The translations under genes and the position numbers were made by a program. A DNA stretch of 64,000 nt from Brachypodium distachyon (taxonomy: Eukaryota > Streptophyta > Magnoliopsida > Poales > Poaceae). The stretch spans positions 42,989,355 to 43,053,354 of the forward strand of contig NC_016131.3 of the NCBI RefSeq assembly GCF_000005505.3. The letters are read 5' to 3'. Of this stretch, positions 45,909 through 58,180 are shown piece by piece. The number at the start of each line of letters is the position of its first letter. The stretch's first letter is position 1. The notes under the pieces were generated by a model. That model was given only the letters and a program-made list of their open reading frames with translations. It was not told the origin of the DNA and searched no databases.

Positions 45909-48900
45909 ATGGAGTCCTCCCTCCTCCTCTCTTCCTCCCGCCCCCTCAAGCCGTCCCTGCTCGCTCCCTCCTCTCGCGCCTATCGCCGCCACGCCTGCTT
46001 CGGCTCGAGCCCGCTGTCTCGATGCCTCCTCCCGTCCCCGCCGCCGCGGGCCCGCCGGTGGACCATGGCGCCGCGCGCCGTGTCTGAGGTGTTCGACGGA
46101 ATTCACAGCCAGCACAATCCGCCCGGGGTCGGACGCGGAGGCGCGCGCCGGAAAGCCTACCGCGAGGTCCAAGGGGAGCCCGCCGCCCCTCCCCTGGCGG
46201 TGCCAGCGAGGGGCGTCACTGGCTACATCGTCCCGGCCGGAGCGCTGCTCGCGCTGAGCTTTGGTATGGCCTGACTGCTTCCTCCTTATGCGGTTCCCAT
46301 TTGACCATTTCGTTTTCTCTTCCAACTTCCAATAATTGAACTTGAACAGTTATCTTAGCATCACGATTAAATGCCCTGTTCCTTGCTCATTTCAAAGCAC
46401 ATCCGATACGAAATACTCTGATTTATATGGGCGATTAGTGGTCCATTGAATGTGCCCACAGCATAGGCCTGCTGATAGCCGGAACTTCCTAGTCGCTTAG
46501 ACAACATGGTATGCCATATGGGATGCTGTATTCGTTAACTTGATGACATGATGTAGCATATGTTTAAACTTTGAAAGGTGGTCTCTAGAATGTTACTAAT
46601 TCTCTGTTTCAGAGGACAGTCGTATGGAGGGTGGTTCTGAATTTTCTCCCCGGGAAGAAAAAGGACCGGACTTCTGCAGAACCTACATCTTCTGGGATCA
46701 TGTGGTCCTTTGCTGCTGGTTCCAATTTGTCAACATCTACGAGCTTTAAAGCTGAAAAGGAGTCGAAGAAAAATCTGAACAGGTTCTACAAGGAACTTAG
46801 GACTCTGAAAAACGTTAACATGGCAGGTAACTCGAAGAACTGAAGTTAGATAATTGTACAAGCAAATGCTGCCATGCTGAGCTAAAGCTGCAAGCTTTGA
46901 ATTATTATTTTATCTCGACTAGAGTACTATACTGTCTTTCTCTTCAATAGTCCAGTTGTTTGGCAGGCCGTCAATTTGGGGATGAGGGTCTATTCTTTCT
47001 AGCAGAAAGCTTAGCCTATAACAAGGTCAGACATCCCACAAAATGGTTGAATTCAATCCAAATGCAGACTTGCACAAATAGTTTATACCCATCTTTCTGA
47101 AAAATGCTTGTGCTCCCTACTCCCAGAGTGCAGAAGAGGTGGACTTTTCTGGCAATGCGATAACAGCTGTGGGAATAGAAGCCTTTGATGGCATTCTTCA
47201 GATAAACACAGCTCTAAAAACTCTCAATTTATCTGGAAATGCTATTGGAGATGAAGGAGCTAAGGTCTTCTCAACTTTATCATCCGTACATTTTGTCCTG
47301 TAATTTACGTGATGAATACCATGCGAACCATACATTATGCTCTGATTTTTGTGCCCTCAACCTATACAGTCAGTAATTACCTATATTATTACTTTTACTG
47401 TTTTCCCAGGCTAACTAGAAGGTTTCACCTCATGTTAGTTTTTCAAATATTTAAGTTCTTATTTGCTGAGATGTTTGCATTAGCAGCAGCCCAGCCTTGG
47501 CTTGCAAATTTTAAGCAAAATACTAAATTGGATATATTAAATTTGCATCTATTCCGACTGAATGTAACACTCATGAATATTTACAGTGTCTTTCAGGTAT
47601 ATTGGTAGAAAACGTAGGTATTCAGAAGCTCCTGCTGAACAGTACCAATATTGGAGATGAGGTCATCCCTCCCTCACTCGCTCAACTCCCTCCCTCCATG
47701 TTTGTCTGGTTAAATGTAACATGAAATTCTCTTTTCAGGGGGCAAAAGCAATTTCAGATATGCTGAAAAAGAACAAAACAATACGTATTGTACAGCTCAG
47801 CAACAATGTTATAGAATACAGTGTATGCATAAAATATCTATTGAAGCAATGACATGCACTTGAATGGGCTTACCATATGATCGCATCCTTTTTCTTGTCT
47901 TGGAACAGGGTTTTGCAAGTATTGCAGAAGCACTTCTGGAGAATAATGCGCTAAGAAGCTTGTATCTGAAGTTAGTCGCTTCGAAACCCAGTGGTTTTAC
48001 ATGTGTACAATTAATGTGCATATGAAACTCTGAAAAGTTGAGACTTTGATTTGTATTTATTTTGTGTGACTAACTAATGGTACTCTTTGATGTATTCTAG
48101 TGGCAACTATGGTGGTCCTCTCGGTGCATCCAGCCTAGCAAAAGGAGTTGTCGGGAACAAATCTCTAAGGGTACTACATATATTTGATTAAATACTTCTA
48201 AAATTTTCAAATATTGGATATTTTGTGAAATTGCAATGTTTCCATGGAAACCAGATTTCCATTTTTGTCTCTATTAAGTACGAAACAAATATTTGCTTGG
48301 TTCTAAAGGGCTAAGTACATCTTTGGATGGGTCCAGATATCATATACTCCCTCTGTTCCATAATTCTTGTCGAAATATTACATGTATCTAGACGCCTTTT
48401 AGAAATAGATACATCCATTTTTGGGTAAATTTGAGACAAGAATTATGGGACGGAGGGAGTATATGACAAATTTGCTCTGCTACATCTTTACACTCTGTTT
48501 TTTTTTTTGTTAAATCTGCTTGTTTTGCTCGGGTTTAAAGTTGGAATTCTGACTAGATTTATTTTAAAAAAGAAGATAGAAATGAACATTAAAGGGGCAT
48601 GGAACATTAAAGTTATATCTGTTTCCATTTTTTTTTCAAAATAGATGTATATAAAAGCAGGAAAGATTATTAGATTACATATACTAGCATAAATTGGATT
48701 TAATGCTCTGCAAACATGTTGTCTATCTAGCAGGCAGAACTAAAAGATCAGTTCATTAAGAACTTCACTTTGAAAAAGAACTTCACTTTTTTTTGGAATT
48801 TTTAAGTCATGCTGGTACATGTTCTGAAGGTGATATTATATATGACCAAAAATGATTAGGACCTTAGGTTGATAGTGAACTAGGAATTCTCTGTGAACTC

Positions 48901-51329
48901 TTATGTTTCTTCATTTTGCTCACTTACATTGCTGATGACTCTATGGTGACTTTTAGTCTAATTAAAGCCTGCCATCCATTCCTCTCTGCATGTTTGTTAT
49001 ATCATAATTATCAGGTTGTTGATTAACCTTAAACATTTGTTAGGAACTTCACTTACATGGAAATGGGTTTGTGAACGAAGGGTTACGTGTGTTGATGTCT
49101 GCGTTATCTTCTCACAAAGGTGTCTTCTCTGGCTAACCATATCATGTGAAACTAACTTATATTTAGTTGATTTGTTGTAAAAATTCATAATTCACAGCTT
49201 GCTTTGCTCAATGCAGGCAAGATCACGGTCTTGGATATTGGCAACAACAACATTACATCAGAAGGTTCTCTTTATGTTGCTGACTTCATCAAAAGGACAA
49301 AGTCTCTACGATGGCTCAGTCTGTACATGAATGATGTCGGCGATGAGGTAGTACTGTTGTTACTGTTTAGTCTTTACTTACCCTTGTTAGTTAAAAATGT
49401 TATGATGTCTATATGTAATTGGACTGCTTTAGAACATTGGCTGTCAGTTACATTCCTTCTGGAACTTGTGGAGCTATTCTGTTTTAATGGAACTTGACAT
49501 GTATATGTCGTTATCTCTACTTCTTTTTCTGAATCAAAGAAGAAAACATAAAGAGTAAACAAATAAGATTTTATCTATGTTACTGTCTTTCAGATGATTG
49601 ATTGTTTTCTTGGCCAATGGCTGCCTGTCAAGACGTATTTGTTGTACTGCTGGAAGCTAGCATGTCAGCCGTTTATTTTTCTATTGTCTTAATGCTTGTT
49701 CATTGTTCTGTTGTAATCATGGTTTCCACCTGGTTTTCCTCTAATTTAGCAACAAACTTCTTAATTAATGAGTTGAGGCAAATCATTTGCCTTCATTTAG
49801 AAAAGAATCTTATAGTCTCGTACTTTTGCATTGCATTGATAATAACGAACACATCATTCCTCACATGAGTTCCCATATGTTGAATATATAAGCATACTTG
49901 TTAATGCTGTACGTTGCATTTCCAATTCTTCTGGCTTTTAATGTAGACTAACAGAATTTTTACCAGGGAGCAGAAAAGGTTGCAGATGCTCTGAAACAGA
50001 ACCAAACAATTTCTACTATGGACTTTGTGAGTACCGTTTGACTATCGACACTAAGATTCTCAGATACGTCTCTATTTTTTTCTAACTTTGTATTACATTA
50101 GTACCACACATCACTTAAAAAACTTAACATTACCACATAAGCTCAGAACAAGATTTTATGTTGCTCTGTGCTAACTTCATAAACTATTACTTCCACTTGA
50201 GTTTTTGTCATGAGCACGTCTGCTCTTCTAATGTCAGCTTATCAGCTAAACATTAGGCCGTAGTCGGACTGTAGGTGGGCATAAAAACATCCTAGAAAAC
50301 CCTTTTGATGTTAATGTGTTCCAAATGGAACCTAGGGCATGTAAACAGAGATATGTATGCATGCTGTAGCCCTGAATTTGTTTTACTTCTCAGGGTGGTA
50401 ATAACATTCATTCTAGAGGGGTAACTGCAATAGCTGAGACTTTGAAAGAGAATGCAGTGCTGACAACAGTAAGTCATCTTAAGACTTTTGTTGCACAACA
50501 GTAGGTACCTCCACTGATTCATGTTGTCTGTAGCTGGAGTTGAGTTATAATCCAATTGGACCAGAGGGGGTAAAGGCTTTGTGCGATGTTCTCAAGTTTG
50601 ACGGCAAACTCCAGACCCTTAAGCTTGGTTGGTGCCAGGTAATAATCTTCAGAAAAAATAGAATCCTAGATACAAAATTTAGTGCTCTTGCCTCTTACAG
50701 CCAAGTTATTTATCCTGCAGATAGGTGTATCAGGGGCAGAGTTCATTGCCGATTGTTTGAAGTGTAATACAACATTGTCTACATTGGATTTGCGGGCAAA
50801 TGGACTTGGAGATGATGTATGCAAAACCATTGATACATTTTACTCAAACTCACACTTGATGTATCCATGCTATTGATTTTTTTTTTTACCCTTTTCCTTT
50901 TTTCTGAAGGGTGCTATCTGTTTGGCACGAAGTTTAAAGACAATAAATGAGTCCTTGAAATCACTTGACCTGGGTTTTAATGAGATTAGAGTAAGAAATA
51001 CAGTTTTCAGTTTATTATCTATTGGTGGATCTGTCTAGATCTTCAGTATGTTCAACATCGTTTATACTTGTGACAGGACGATGGGGCATTTGCATTAGCG
51101 CAAGCACTTAAGGCTAATGAAGATCTTGCAATCACATCGTTAAATCTTGCAAACAACTTCTTCGGTAAATTTGGACAGGTTAGTTGTTTCCTTAACAATT
51201 TGTGTCTACATATGCTTCCGCATTTAAAGGTAGGTTGACGGGTTGTTTGAGTCAATACAGGTTGCTCTAACGGAGGCACGGGATCATGTATACGAGATGA
51301 GCGAAAAGGAAATAGATATTTATTTTTAG
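45909..51329 (+). CDS. Plastid LRR (RNI-like) protein, EMB2004 type
   Basis: Seventeen exons join in phase: 45909-46263, 46620-46826, 46967-47025, 47127-47264, 47587-47661, 47739-47822, 47909-47970, 48101-48170, 49044-49119, 49217-49347, 49967-50026, 50394-50468, 50534-50638, 50721-50816, 50910-50990, 51077-51178, 51261-51329 (614 aa). The Ser/Arg/Pro-rich N-terminus looks like a chloroplast transit peptide. One hydrophobic helix lies at about 103-125 (YIVPAGALLALSFVVWRVVL). Residues about 185-590 are ribonuclease-inhibitor-type leucine-rich repeats of about 28 residues, many exons holding one repeat (LKTLNLSGNAIGDEGAK, ITVLDIGNNNITSEGS, LSTLDLRANGLGDDGA). This matches the RNI-like protein EMB2004 of Arabidopsis (about 600 aa), needed for embryo development; its molecular role is not known to me. 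Exon 2 must start at the ACAG acceptor at 46619, because two nearer AG sites break the frame. A 114-bp Stowaway lies in intron 8. Confidence 0.92.
48347..48459. mobile_element. Stowaway MITE in EMB2004-type intron 8
   Basis: Ends CTCCCTCTGTTCCATAATTC and GAATTATGGGACGGAGGGAG with TA flanks. The interior includes ATTACATGTATCTAGACG and TTTTTGGGTAAATTTGAGAC. It is of the same subfamily as 54055-54167. Confidence 0.92.
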
Positions 51330-54054
51330 TTACCATCTTTTTCTCTTTGCACTGTAGCTGCTGCAAAATGGTTTAGCTTCTGCCTGGAAGGCATGCTTTT
51401 TGCACAAGGCCGCATAATGGAGGCTTTTGGGCATTATTCAAGTAGAGCAAAGAAATTGGGGGGAAGAGCATGGTTTATGCTTGTCATACGAAATTTTGGT
51501 AAACTACTTGACTGTGTAGTTTAGTCACTCAGCTGTTTATATGCAATCTTTTCCGAAAAAACTGATCTTGAATTAGCATTCATAATTTCATATCGACTGT
51601 AATAGCCAATATGCTCTTTTCTGGTCTGGATTTTGGCCACTTAGTACTGACTTCTGCCAGTTTGTCTCAAAGTCTTGTTGAACATATAATAACTTTTGTT
51701 CTTGGAATCATACAGTGGTCACTTAGGTACCAAGTAAGTCATTTTCATGCCAAATAATTTTGTCATGAGGTTGTCTAAAAAAACATTTCTGCTCTTATGA
51801 TGTTCTACTGACTACTAGACCATATTGCTGTGCATTTCCATTCATCCCCACACCGCCCACCTCAATGGTGTTGTGATCTGAACATGACAGACAGATTCAT
51901 GTGGTACATTCCAAATTAGCAATATGTACCATGTTGAACGGGATTCACTGAGGTCATCTTCTATTGTCTCTTGTGATGGAAACTGTAATAACCCGGCCAC
52001 TTTGCTCAGCATTCCTTGGATTTTGTAAATGCAAATGCATTTTTTTTCTGGAAGGGGTGGTAAATAAAAGATGAATGCAAAATCAACTTTGGACATTTCA
52101 ATTTATGTCATTTTGTTGACTAGTGACACTACTAAATGTTAGTCCTGCCCTACGAATATGTATGACATACTCTGATTGGTTAAGATGAGACTCTGTCCGA
52201 TAATTACTTCATTAGTAAATGGTTTATGTGACACGAAATTAACGTCATTGAATTTGTATCTGGTTGTGCTTGTTATTATGATTTATGCCACACATCAAAA
52301 TCTGGCCGCTATTATATACAGCAATTTTTGTACTAGTAACCCAACATCTGGCCGTTAATGTGATACAGTACCCTTCAGTTTTATGAGGGGCACACATATC
52401 ATTGCCCTCTCATGTCATGTGCCACACCCTGGGGTAATGGTAGCTTTTAGGTTCAGTCTGGTTCTAAAATCAGAAGAGATGTTCTACACTTTTCTGTCGT
52501 TTTTAGCATGCTACTCGTACTATGCTACTGTGGCTACCACAATTGCTGCGAACTTCTTATTTCGTAGTTTCGTAGACATCTTGTTTGTCAGCTAATTTAG
52601 TGTCTGCCAGAACAAAAAAAGGAAAGAAGCTTGCCATTTTTTTTCCTTGCATTGGATGCTAGTGCCCGTTAAATAGTCTTTGCTTTCCCATTGTAATACC
52701 TCCATGTAACTCTCAGATATTCACACCATGCATCTGGGTATACCGATAACATGTTATTTTCGGACAGCAGCATGTGGGATGTGCTGATGGTAACATATTC
52801 TTTCCCCAGCACAAGTCTGGTAGAACAAGCACTGTCCAGCAACAACTACTGATCTATCTTTGCAAGGTTGGTGACATCATAAACTTGGCGTGACCTTGAC
52901 TCTGTAGCTCTCGTCAGGCACTTCAGTTTTGAAAGTTCTGTGATGTTGTCATGTATCTTAATTGACGGCAATTATCTGTCTAATTCTCCAAAAATGACAG
53001 ATGCAATTAATTAGCCAATAAAAACTCTAAAACCTTGCCGGACAAGATCTGTCATCAAATCACCTTCGTGAGGAAACAAGTCTAATTGCATATCCAGCTT
53101 CTTAGACAGCCATTTACATTAATTAAAGCCATTCCGTCCTATTCGTGCCAAACATTTTAGTATCCGACTTCCTAAGACGTACTTGCAGAAGCAGCAGTTA
53201 TCTTTAGTAGTACTGTGCCATCGATTAGCAGAGAAGTTTGGAATAAGAATGGTGAACGCGGAAGGGAAAAAAAAAAAGATGAAACAACTCGATCGTTGGA
53301 TATATTAGTACTCCACTTATGCTCTCTCTAAACGAGGCATATTTGCAACACGACCTCAAAGACAGGATCACATTAATAGATATGCTATGCATGCCCTCAT
53401 CAAAGACTGTATGCATGCATGATGGTACGTACTCCGTACGTCTGAATGAGCAAATCTATACATGCTCGTACGCGATACACATGCATGACTTCATCAGATA
53501 GTAAGAACCACGGATAACTAAGCAACAGACCCATGTGGAAGAAGGCATCACTACGATGACGGCGACGACGAAACATACATAGATATGCTGATATATGCAC
53601 AACTCATGCATTAATATGCGTGGTCGAGAAGCCTTGGCAGGTAGAACGAATCGATCTAAGTCCACACGACACACGCAGTTCACACTTCCGTTAAAGAAGC
53701 CTTTTTACCTTACCAGAGTCCAAACTTCCAATATTAATCAAACTTCATTATGGTTCCATGCATATCAGTTGAGCGACGTACCCGTCAATTACGAGGCGCA
53801 TGTGGTGACTACGTCACTCTCAAGATGATGTGCCGGACCAGTCTCTTGGAGACACTCATAGGGATAGTGTGTGCGGGTGTGTGTTCATAGGGGTGAGTGT
53901 GCGTGCGTATTTGTGAACGTCTGTGTCTGTACTGTGTTTTTTCAAAAAAAAAATTGAGCAAAGTGGTCAAAACTAAGACGACTATCATTACATATGCATG
54001 GGTGCGTGTATGGTAAGCTGGGTACGTAAGAGACTGCGACACACTTGCATAGTA
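51330..54054. other. Intergenic region between EMB2004-type and XTH genes
   Basis: AT-rich sequence of 2.7 kb. Short frames at 52176-52358, 52383-52595 and 53319-53501 have no family features. No paired transposon termini or RNA genes were recognised. The right part is upstream of the XTH gene. Confidence 0.4.
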
Positions 54055-54167
54055 CTTCCTTCGTCCCATAATTCTTGTCGAAATATTACATGTATCCAGA
54101 CGATTCTTAGGAATAGATACATTCATTTTTGGGCAAATTTGAGACAAAAATAATGGAGCCGAGGGAG
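54055..54167. mobile_element. Stowaway MITE adjoining the XTH start
   Basis: Ends CTTCCTTCGTCCCATAATTC and an eroded TAATGGAGCCGAGGGAG, TA flanks, with interior ATTACATGTATCCAGACG. Its right end is only 65 bp before the XTH start codon, so it overlaps the likely core promoter. Confidence 0.9.
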
Positions 54168-54174
54168 TATATTA
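54168..54174 (+). promoter_or_regulatory. Possible TATA box of the XTH gene
   Basis: TATATTA stands directly at the edge of the Stowaway and about 60 bp before the ATG. If used, transcription would start near 54200. The TA of the MITE duplication forms part of it. Confidence 0.35.
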
Positions 54175-54232
54175 CATGGTACCAGGTAGCAAGCGGGCAC
54201 ACATTTCTCGTGGCAACACACAACCGCTAGCA

Positions 54233-55580
54233 ATGGCTGCTTCCAATGTTCAGCCATGGCTTCTCCTCCTCCTCATCCTCCTCCCGGCGGCCCTGGTTAG
54301 CCCACAGACGGCGGCGGCAGCACCACCGCAGCCGACGCCGGCGTTCGATGAGAACTACGTGCCTTCATATGGCCAAGATGGCTATCACCTGGTAGACATG
54401 GGCACAGAGATTCGTCTCACCTTGGATCGACGGAACGGTAACGTCAGCTAATCAGCAGCTGGTGCACATATATATATATGACATGTGCCTAACTGCAATC
54501 TACAGGAATTCATGATAGAACTAACTTTCAGTTTGTGTACTTACTTCTGCACGTACGATTTTTCCCATGAGAGGTGCAGGTGCTGGGTTCGTCTCCAAGC
54601 TGAGATTCGGTTCAGGGTTCTTCCACATGAGGATCAAGGTGCCCTCCGGGTACACGGCCGGAGTTGTCACGGCCTTCTATGTGAGTTGTTGCTGATCCAC
54701 TATATGCATTGTTTTTCTTCTAAAAGAATCTAGGGAACACGGCATCTGCATCGATCGTTCGACCGATGTTGTTACATCTAATTCTCGTTAATTTGTTGAA
54801 AGCAATTTACTGTAACATTTTTATGACTTGTACGTAGCTGGCGTCGGATTCTTCGGCGCCTGACCGTGACGAGGTGGACTTCGAGTTCCTGGGCAACGTG
54901 GACGGCAAGCCCATCACCCTCCAGACCAACGTCTTCGTCAACGGCCACGGCGACAGGGAGCAGAGGCTGTCCCTCTGGTTCGACCCAGCAGCCGACTTCC
55001 ACGACTACAGGATCCTCTGGAACTGTTTCCAGATCGTGTACGTATATACTCCTAGGTCCATTAGCAGCTAATGTAACTAATTGACTAAAGCAATTTTTTC
55101 TTGGTTCGAATTTGCACTAAAACATGACAAGAATTTAGTAACGGAGCGAATATAAAATTGATTGATTCTTCTCTTGGCAGATTATTCGTGGACGAGACGC
55201 CGGTGAGGGTGCTGAGGAACCTGACGGGCAGCGTGCCGGACTACGAGTTCCCGGAGAAGCAGATGGTCGTCCAGGGGAGCGTGTGGGACGGCTCCGACTG
55301 GGCTACGGACGGCGGAAGGACCAAGGTGGACTGGAGCCGGGGACCCTTCGCGGCGGAGTTCAGGGGTTTCGACGTCGCGGGCTGCGCCAACACCAGCTCC
55401 ACGCCGTGCGACTCGCAGTCGTCGCCGGGCATGTGGTGGAACGGCGGCGGGTACAGGAGTCTGTCCGCCGAGCAGCACGCGGCCTACGAGAACGTCAGGA
55501 ACAAGTACATGAACTACGACTATTGCACTGACAAGGGGAGGTTTAAGAACAAGCTGCCCGCGGAGTGCAGCTACGCCTAG
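54233..55580 (+). CDS. Xyloglucan endotransglucosylase/hydrolase (XTH, GH16)
   Basis: Four exons join in phase: 54233-54437, 54580-54680, 54838-55037 and 55181-55580 (301 aa). The enzyme cuts and rejoins xyloglucan in the cell wall. A signal peptide covers about residues 1-29 (Leu-rich core). The GH16 active site is DEVDFEFLG at 113-121, with Glu114 as expected nucleophile and Glu118 as acid/base. Substrate-cleft motifs [20 protein letters not shown] and [10 protein letters not shown] follow. The C-terminal XET domain ends with [21 protein letters not shown], including conserved cysteines. The usual glycosylation site just after the active site is not evident (FLGNVDGKP). NCFQIV replaces the more common NP-type tract after ILW. 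The ATG at 54233 was taken because it starts the signal peptide; an in-frame ATG at 54176 would add 19 residues from MITE-proximal sequence. Intron 3 holds half a Stowaway. Confidence 0.93.
55092..55148. mobile_element. Half Stowaway remnant in XTH intron 3
   Basis: The segment GCACTAAAACATGACAAGAA and TTTAGTAACGGAGCGAA matches the right arm of other Stowaways here. The left arm is gone. Confidence 0.5.
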
Positions 55581-58066
55581 AGCTACCTGTCTATGTGTGT
55601 ATCTACCTAGTAGCTTGGATCAAAATAATTAGTTCAGATCATTGCTCTCCCAGTGACTTGTATGCACACTGAGACCTAGTAGTGCACAAGTGCAGCTGGT
55701 CTCTGCTTTGCCATTCAAAAAGTGATTTAAAAAAGAGTTCAAAATGGTTTCACAACACTCAAACAACATGCGGCCGGGCATATATAGCACGCCACTGAAT
55801 TTCAGCCAAAATATGTGGTATCAAGAAGCAAAAGAAATACAAATTTGACCGATAAATAACTATGTTCGTTTCAGGGTGTGTGGGTATATCCAAGTTGCCT
55901 GGTTTTTAAGCAAAAGTCTTAAACCCAAATTGACGAATCAGAACCGTTAGATTAGTATCTAGATCTCATTTTACTTTTCTTTTTCCATCATCAGTTTCGA
56001 ATCTCAAAACACAAATCATATCCAACGGCTCAAGAATCAACTTATCTCTAACTAAAAATGAAGCAACTTAGATATAGCAAAACTGTTTCATCTATTATGA
56101 TGGTTGGATATGAGGTGGCATAGAACGATACCGAGACTGATGTTTCAGTGGGTCTGCGTGGGCTACTCCTAGGACCACTCGAGGTTATGTCTTTTTCTCC
56201 ATTCTCAGTCACCCTTCTTAGGTTCAGTTTAGCATTGCTGAACCATGTTGCGTTGAACTTATTTTATAATCTGTTGTGAAAAAATACACAAATAAGTAGC
56301 GCTAAGTTGGTTAGCCAAACACGAAAATAGCGATAAGCGGGTGAAAACATGGGATTATGATAATCCACCGCGATGCCAAACACAGCCTTAAAAGGCCCAT
56401 AAATTCTGCGTTGAAAAGATCAAATTAAGACTTCAAATTTAGAATTGGCCTTCAGAAAAGAAGATTGTTGACAAAACTTAAAAATTGTCCAATTTTATAT
56501 TCACGAAGAGAACACTAAACATGCATATATTTTTTCGACAACGAGACCACACCACACATATTTATGAAAGGCGAGCAACAAAAATTGCAAGGACTCATAA
56601 CTAAGATGCTAATAAGATTTCAAAACTGAATTCCATGGTCGTCCAAGATAAGAAGAAACTCCATTAGATGAGGACGGACGGCTCTGATTTCAGGTGCGAA
56701 TGCCACTTGGTGCAAAAAATCCACTCTCATCAAACCGTATCAGACATTGGAAAGACTTTCTTGTGGTCATTACATGTCCCTCGTATGTCGCAGCAACACC
56801 GGAGGTGTGTCCTCCTGTGTTAGCTTATGGAAATGCCAATTTTTTCTAGAAATGTTCAAACTTTTAAATAATGTTTGTTGAATTCATGTCTCAAACAAAT
56901 GTGCCGGTTGAGATGAAATTTAAAACCCCACTTAAGAAGTCATTTCTTTTTTGCAAAAAATTCAAATAGTTCTAAAACTAACAAAATTAATTCATGTTCT
57001 AACTTTTCTCAGTTTGGTTCGGTTCGGTTCGACAACTCAAACCAGTTCAGCCTTGAGCCAAAAAATGGTTCTTCCGGATGACATGCATGTGAACCCAACT
57101 AAATTAGATGACCAAGTTTGTGATTTCTAGGATGTCAATAATTAGTCTTGGAATCGGGGGTGTCAATTAAAATCCCTGCTGGGTATATATATTTGTATAA
57201 GTGTATTGCTGATATTACTCAACACGTGGATTATGGTTTGAGTCCAGGAGGGGGAGGGACCTTTGGAGGGAGATCCAACGGTTGTGGTAGGCTGGTAGCA
57301 TTCGAGTTACCTACACGACAAGATCCCGCTAAGCAGTTACTCCCTCCGATCCATATTAATTGTAAAAATATTACATGTATCTAGACGTTTTTTAAGCGTA
57401 GATATATTCATATTTGGGCAAATTTGAAACAATTAATATGGATCGGAGGGAGTAACTTTTAAGGGCACAATTTGGAACTTTCAGTCACAAATAATTCAGC
57501 AACTAACTAATTTACCCCAAATCATAGCTTTGAACTCGAAGATTATAATTTTGAGCTCTCAGTACCCAAAATCCAGTTGAGAAGCTGAATTAATTTTCTC
57601 GTTCCCTCTCAAAATCTAGCGCATGTGGCAGCGGTGTCCGATCTAGAGGTGGAAGACGTTGGTGCGTGGCGGTGGGGCGCGTCGGCTCGACCTTGACAGC
57701 CGCAAACACACCATGACTGGTTCTTAATATCCTTAATTTGCATATAGTCAGCTCCGATCAAAAACAGAGTACTCCAGCGCTGGCCCAAATCATTGGTCAG
57801 TTAAGCACATGGGAGGTTATTCCCATGACCGATGCCTCAAATCAATACTATGTAACACAAACGGATAATTGCCTTGGTTCCTTCCTCTCATAATTCCTGC
57901 ATTGACTGCTTCATTTAGCCGCGCTTGCATTCGATAATCGAGGCGGTTACATACATTGATCGAGTTTGGAAGTTAGCACATGGCTGTGTACAACCACAGG
58001 TTGTCACGTTGACATGAATGTACTCAAGGGCCAGGATTACGTACGTACGTTACGTAGCCGGGCATC
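55581..58066. other. Intergenic region between XTH and peroxidase
   Basis: These 2.5 kb carry one clear Stowaway (57340-57452). A stretch at 56520-56660 starts with a T-run and may be a LINE 3' remnant, but the match is weak. No RNA gene or credible coding frame was seen. Confidence 0.4.
57340..57452. mobile_element. Stowaway MITE (113 bp)
   Basis: Ends CTCCCTCCGATCCATATTAA and TTAATATGGATCGGAGGGAG are nearly perfect inverted repeats with TA flanks. The interior contains ATTACATGTATCTAGACG. This is the best-preserved copy of this subfamily in the window. Confidence 0.95.
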
Positions 58067-58073
58067 TATAAAT
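58067..58073 (+). promoter_or_regulatory. TATA box of the peroxidase gene
   Basis: TATAAAT lies 114 bp before the start codon, giving a predicted leader of about 80 bases. Upstream is a run of overlapping ACGTACGT words (58040-58055), whose ACGT cores could bind bZIP factors. Confidence 0.6.
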
Positions 58074-58180
58074 GCAGGGAGTTTGTAAGGACATAGATCA
58101 CTCAAGCACTACCAGCAAAAACATTCTTTCTGTAGTCACATATAATTGAAGCTTTAGTAATTTGATCGTGTACGTTGTCC

